Positions 61,331 to 64,000 of a stretch of 64,000 bases of DNA are shown here, in pieces. The notes under the pieces were generated by a model. The model did not search any database and had not been told where the DNA came from. It was given only the letters and a program-made list of their open reading frames with translations. The position numbers were made by a program, and so were the translations under genes. The stretch is taken from assembly GCA_008360975.2 (NCBI GenBank), contig CM039211.1:26158558-26222557 (forward strand), read 5' to 3'. The stretch's first letter is position 1; the number at the start of each line of letters is the position of its first letter. The stretch is from Lichenostomus cassidix (lineage: Eukaryota; Chordata; Aves; Passeriformes; Meliphagidae).

Positions 61331-64000
61331 GAGGGAAACTGTTGTGGAGACTGACTGCAAGCACACAGCTCAGGGAGAAGGGGAAGCTGAAAGGGAAAAT
61401 GGGGACAGGAACAAGGGCTGGAGGAAGATGGGTGAGTGAGCAGCTGGTTGGCAATTTGGTGATAGATAAGGCTAAACAGTCACAACAGGCAATAAGTTTC
61501 TGCTCCTCCTGTATTAGGTTTTGGGAGAGGATGAGGGAGTTCACTGCATTGACGTGTGTTATTTTGCTATTAAAAATTTTGATATGCCATTACCTGAAGA
61601 CATTCAAGGTTAAATAAATACACAATTAGACCAGTTGCTTTTTTCTACTATATTTAGTAAGAACAAACAGCCTTTATTTTGAGCTTATTCTTTTCCTCAC
61701 CCTCCCTCCCTTTATGAAACTAAGTTGAATATCCTTGCAGCTCCTCCCAAACTTCATTACATTTACCAGATTTTTGAGGCTGTGATAAGCTTACTGCAGT
61801 TCTTGGAGGCTGTACTAAGCCATTTCAATTTTTAAACTGAAAACCCAGAAAGGATTTTCCTTTGCACAAAGTAACACATAAATCTAAAGTCTGGAGACCT
61901 CCATTAGTGATTGTGACCCTTGTAAACTTAAACTGCAGTTTTACTTTGGAGGATCTTAACTGACTGCAAGGTGTTCTTGATAAGAGATTTCGTAGGTTTA
62001 GTGACTGAACAGCAGTCAGAAATTGACACTGTTATGGTTTGTTTGCATAAAGAGCTTAAAATGGGAACACAGAAACCCCATTATTTCAAAGATTCCAAAA
62101 TTTGTTAGAAGATCAAAGTAACTAACACTTGAGAAAAAAAAACCAAAAAAAAACCAAAGGCAAACACAAAACTAACAGAACCAAACCAAACCTCAATAAC
62201 TTTTATAATAGAATTGGAAGAAATATTTTCATACAGAAGCTGTCTCTAAAATACCCTTTCCAAAAAATACCTATTGATCCATATCAAAGAGCTTGTTTCC
62301 TAGAGTGGTAGAAACCCCTTGCTTAATGGAATACTATTTGTGAATAGAAGAGAAAGTAGTTTTGAGTACTGTTGCTGTACTTGAATGGCAGCACATCCCT
62401 ATGTGAGGAGAGCTGAAGAGGATAGTTACACATGTGCATGTTCTGGAGCCCCTCTAGATTGGGAAGCTACTTAGAGAGAGAAGATGAGCTTTTCCCCAAT
62501 GTCAGGGCTTGTTCCTTCCTGACGTATGGAGACATTATATCTAGGTTTTATGAAAACCCCAAACACAGCACAAAAGCCAGTAAAAACTGCTTGCTTGTGT
62601 TCTTCACCTTCCCAGTTAATAAGCTAGAAGTATGGGAAACAAACTTTGAAGACATATTTGTTCCTATTCTGCTTGGTAACTGTTCACCTCAGAGTGCAAA
62701 TCAATTCTCTCTGGAAATCCCAGTAGGTTCCCAGTGACTGCAGCTACTGTCCCACCAAAGATCAAGGACCAGCTATCTGGTTAACATTGCCATTTGACAA
62801 TTCTGGTACAAAACTTATATTTATGCAAAACTGGCTGACCTGTGTCACTTAGTTAAGAAGGAGGAAGGAAAGGGTTACTTTGGGGAAAAGTCAGTTTACA
62901 GCCACAGAGCATCATCAGATGCTTCCATTTCCTTCTTCAATGTGATATTTTTAAAGTAAATTTTTTACTGGAAAATATTTGGACCACTCAGTTAGTCTGG
63001 TAAAGTATTTATGGTACAAAATCCTATTTAGTTCAGACTTTCTCGCTGAGCTCTCTGTGATGAGCATGCAATAAATTTTGCCATAGACCACTCCAGCATC
63101 TGCTAGCAGGAAGCCTTGTGGAGTTCCTGACTCTGTGCTCCTCACCTACCCCAGGACACCAGACAGATTGCAAGTGTATTCAACAGCTGAAATTCTACTT
63201 ATGATATGGGTAAGAAGCATAAAAGAGCGATTGAAGGCACCTTGAAGCATGCAGAAATTCTGCATCTGTTTGCTACAAAACTAACTAGATGTCCTCTGGT
63301 GTTTGTAATTGGGTCCCTCCATCCTTGTCAATGTTCCTAGCAAGAATTGCTGAAAATAAGCTCTTCTTAGGGGGTAAGTTGTTGATAACACAGGAAGGTG
63401 TAATTCCCACCCTTCTGCATCATCTTTATTGACTTGCTTTTTTCCCCTGTACCTAGATGGAGTAACATTATACAGTCCTGGATACACCTTAAAAAAAAAA
63501 ACAACCAAAAACTCAGCAGGCTGCCAGAATGATTTGAAATTGCAATTTATACTCATAGCACAATGATATATGAAACTTTTTTATATGTGTTTTTTATAAA
63601 GTTCTTTTCAGTTAATGAGATAAATGTATGGAAAAGAAAAATCTGAGATGTTCTTGTGTCTATTCCTGTATCAGTCAACATCAGTCTTTCCTTAAAAAGA
63701 CACAACCCTAAAATTTGTAATGGTCTCTCACCTTGTCTGAGTAAAACATTATTCTAACATAATCTGACTTCAGGTTCTGAATATTGGAGTTACCAATGGT
63801 GTAAGGCCTATTAATAAAGGCTATCTATTTGACTTTTAGGTAGACTAAGCCATTTCTAACATTTTTTCTTGGGTATATTAATCTTTCAAGGTTTCTAATT
63901 ACAGTAATTTGCATTTATATTATAATTCACTGCAATAAGTACCAAGCAAATTTTAAAGATTAGTTTACAAACTCAGCAAATAAATTCTCCATCCATTTCT
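61331..64000. other. Non-coding DNA to the window end
   Basis: 61331-61550 stays moderately GC-rich and purine-rich and may belong to the ERV relic. After that it is AT-rich with an AAAACC-rich patch at about 62135-62190. A plus-strand frame of 101 codons at 62432-62737 has no recognisable motif. No gene, CR1 or LTR is recognised to the end. Confidence 0.45.

Noticed and set aside
60969..61544. 191-codon minus-strand frame, the longest in the window
   Set aside because: It lies antisense to an ERV LTR fragment in GC-rich DNA, has hydrophobic low-information text, no known domain and no splice context.
1..64000. tRNA, rRNA, snRNA, CRISPR array or bacterial operon
   Set aside because: No tRNA B-box context, rRNA text, regularly spaced direct repeats with unique spacers, or dense coding organisation was found on either strand by eye.

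Overview
The window looks like AT-rich, gene-poor DNA from a bird chromosome, either intergenic or deep inside a large intron. The evidence for a bird is the repeat content: many truncated CR1 LINE copies, most only a few hundred bases from the CR1 3' end, and several long terminal repeats of ERVL-like and other endogenous retrovirus (ERV) types that read like families common in songbirds. No species is claimed. I found no convincing host protein-coding gene, tRNA, rRNA or CRISPR array. The longer open frames are chance frames, shadows of LTRs or CR1, or translations of microsatellites. One possible 139-base exon near 2.3 kb is flagged but not called a gene.

Layout. 0-20 kb is mostly unique AT-rich sequence with a CR1 reverse-transcriptase remnant (about 585-1010, minus) and CR1 3'-end scraps near 3.95, 6.1-6.5, 15.0-15.2 and 17.7 kb. 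20-22 kb holds two same-direction ERVL-type LTRs (20127-20566 and 21487-21946) around a TAGA microsatellite. 22-29 kb holds CR1 scraps and a 390-base pure-pyrimidine compound microsatellite (26380-26768). 29.4-31.2 kb is a mosaic of ERV LTR pieces ending in a CpG-rich U5-like segment, followed by a CR1 end. 31.5-37.2 kb is unique. 37.3-41.4 kb is the most structured part: a minus-strand ERVL-type LTR, then a CR1 copy split by one LTR that is itself split by a second, 1.39 kb LTR. Both insertions keep exact 5-base target duplications (AATGG and CTTTC). 42.5-42.9 kb holds a minus-strand LTR next to a G7-TT-G7 tract. 45-56 kb holds TTA and TTCC/TCCC microsatellites, an ERVL LTR fragment, an ancient palindromic amniote repeat (about 51.8-51.97 kb) and more CR1. 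56-64 kb is unique apart from a GC-rich block (60.4-61.55 kb) that contains a diverged relative of the 1.39 kb LTR.

The elements do not act together as a pathway. What the window records is insertion history: old CR1 copies, later ERV insertions reduced to solo LTRs, and recently expanded microsatellites. I saw nothing that supports a new multi-gene system. The observations most worth checking are the three-layer nest, a 25-base near-perfect palindrome at 355-379, the ancient hairpin repeat, the possible exon, and a CpG-retaining block near 55.4 kb that resembles a conserved noncoding element.
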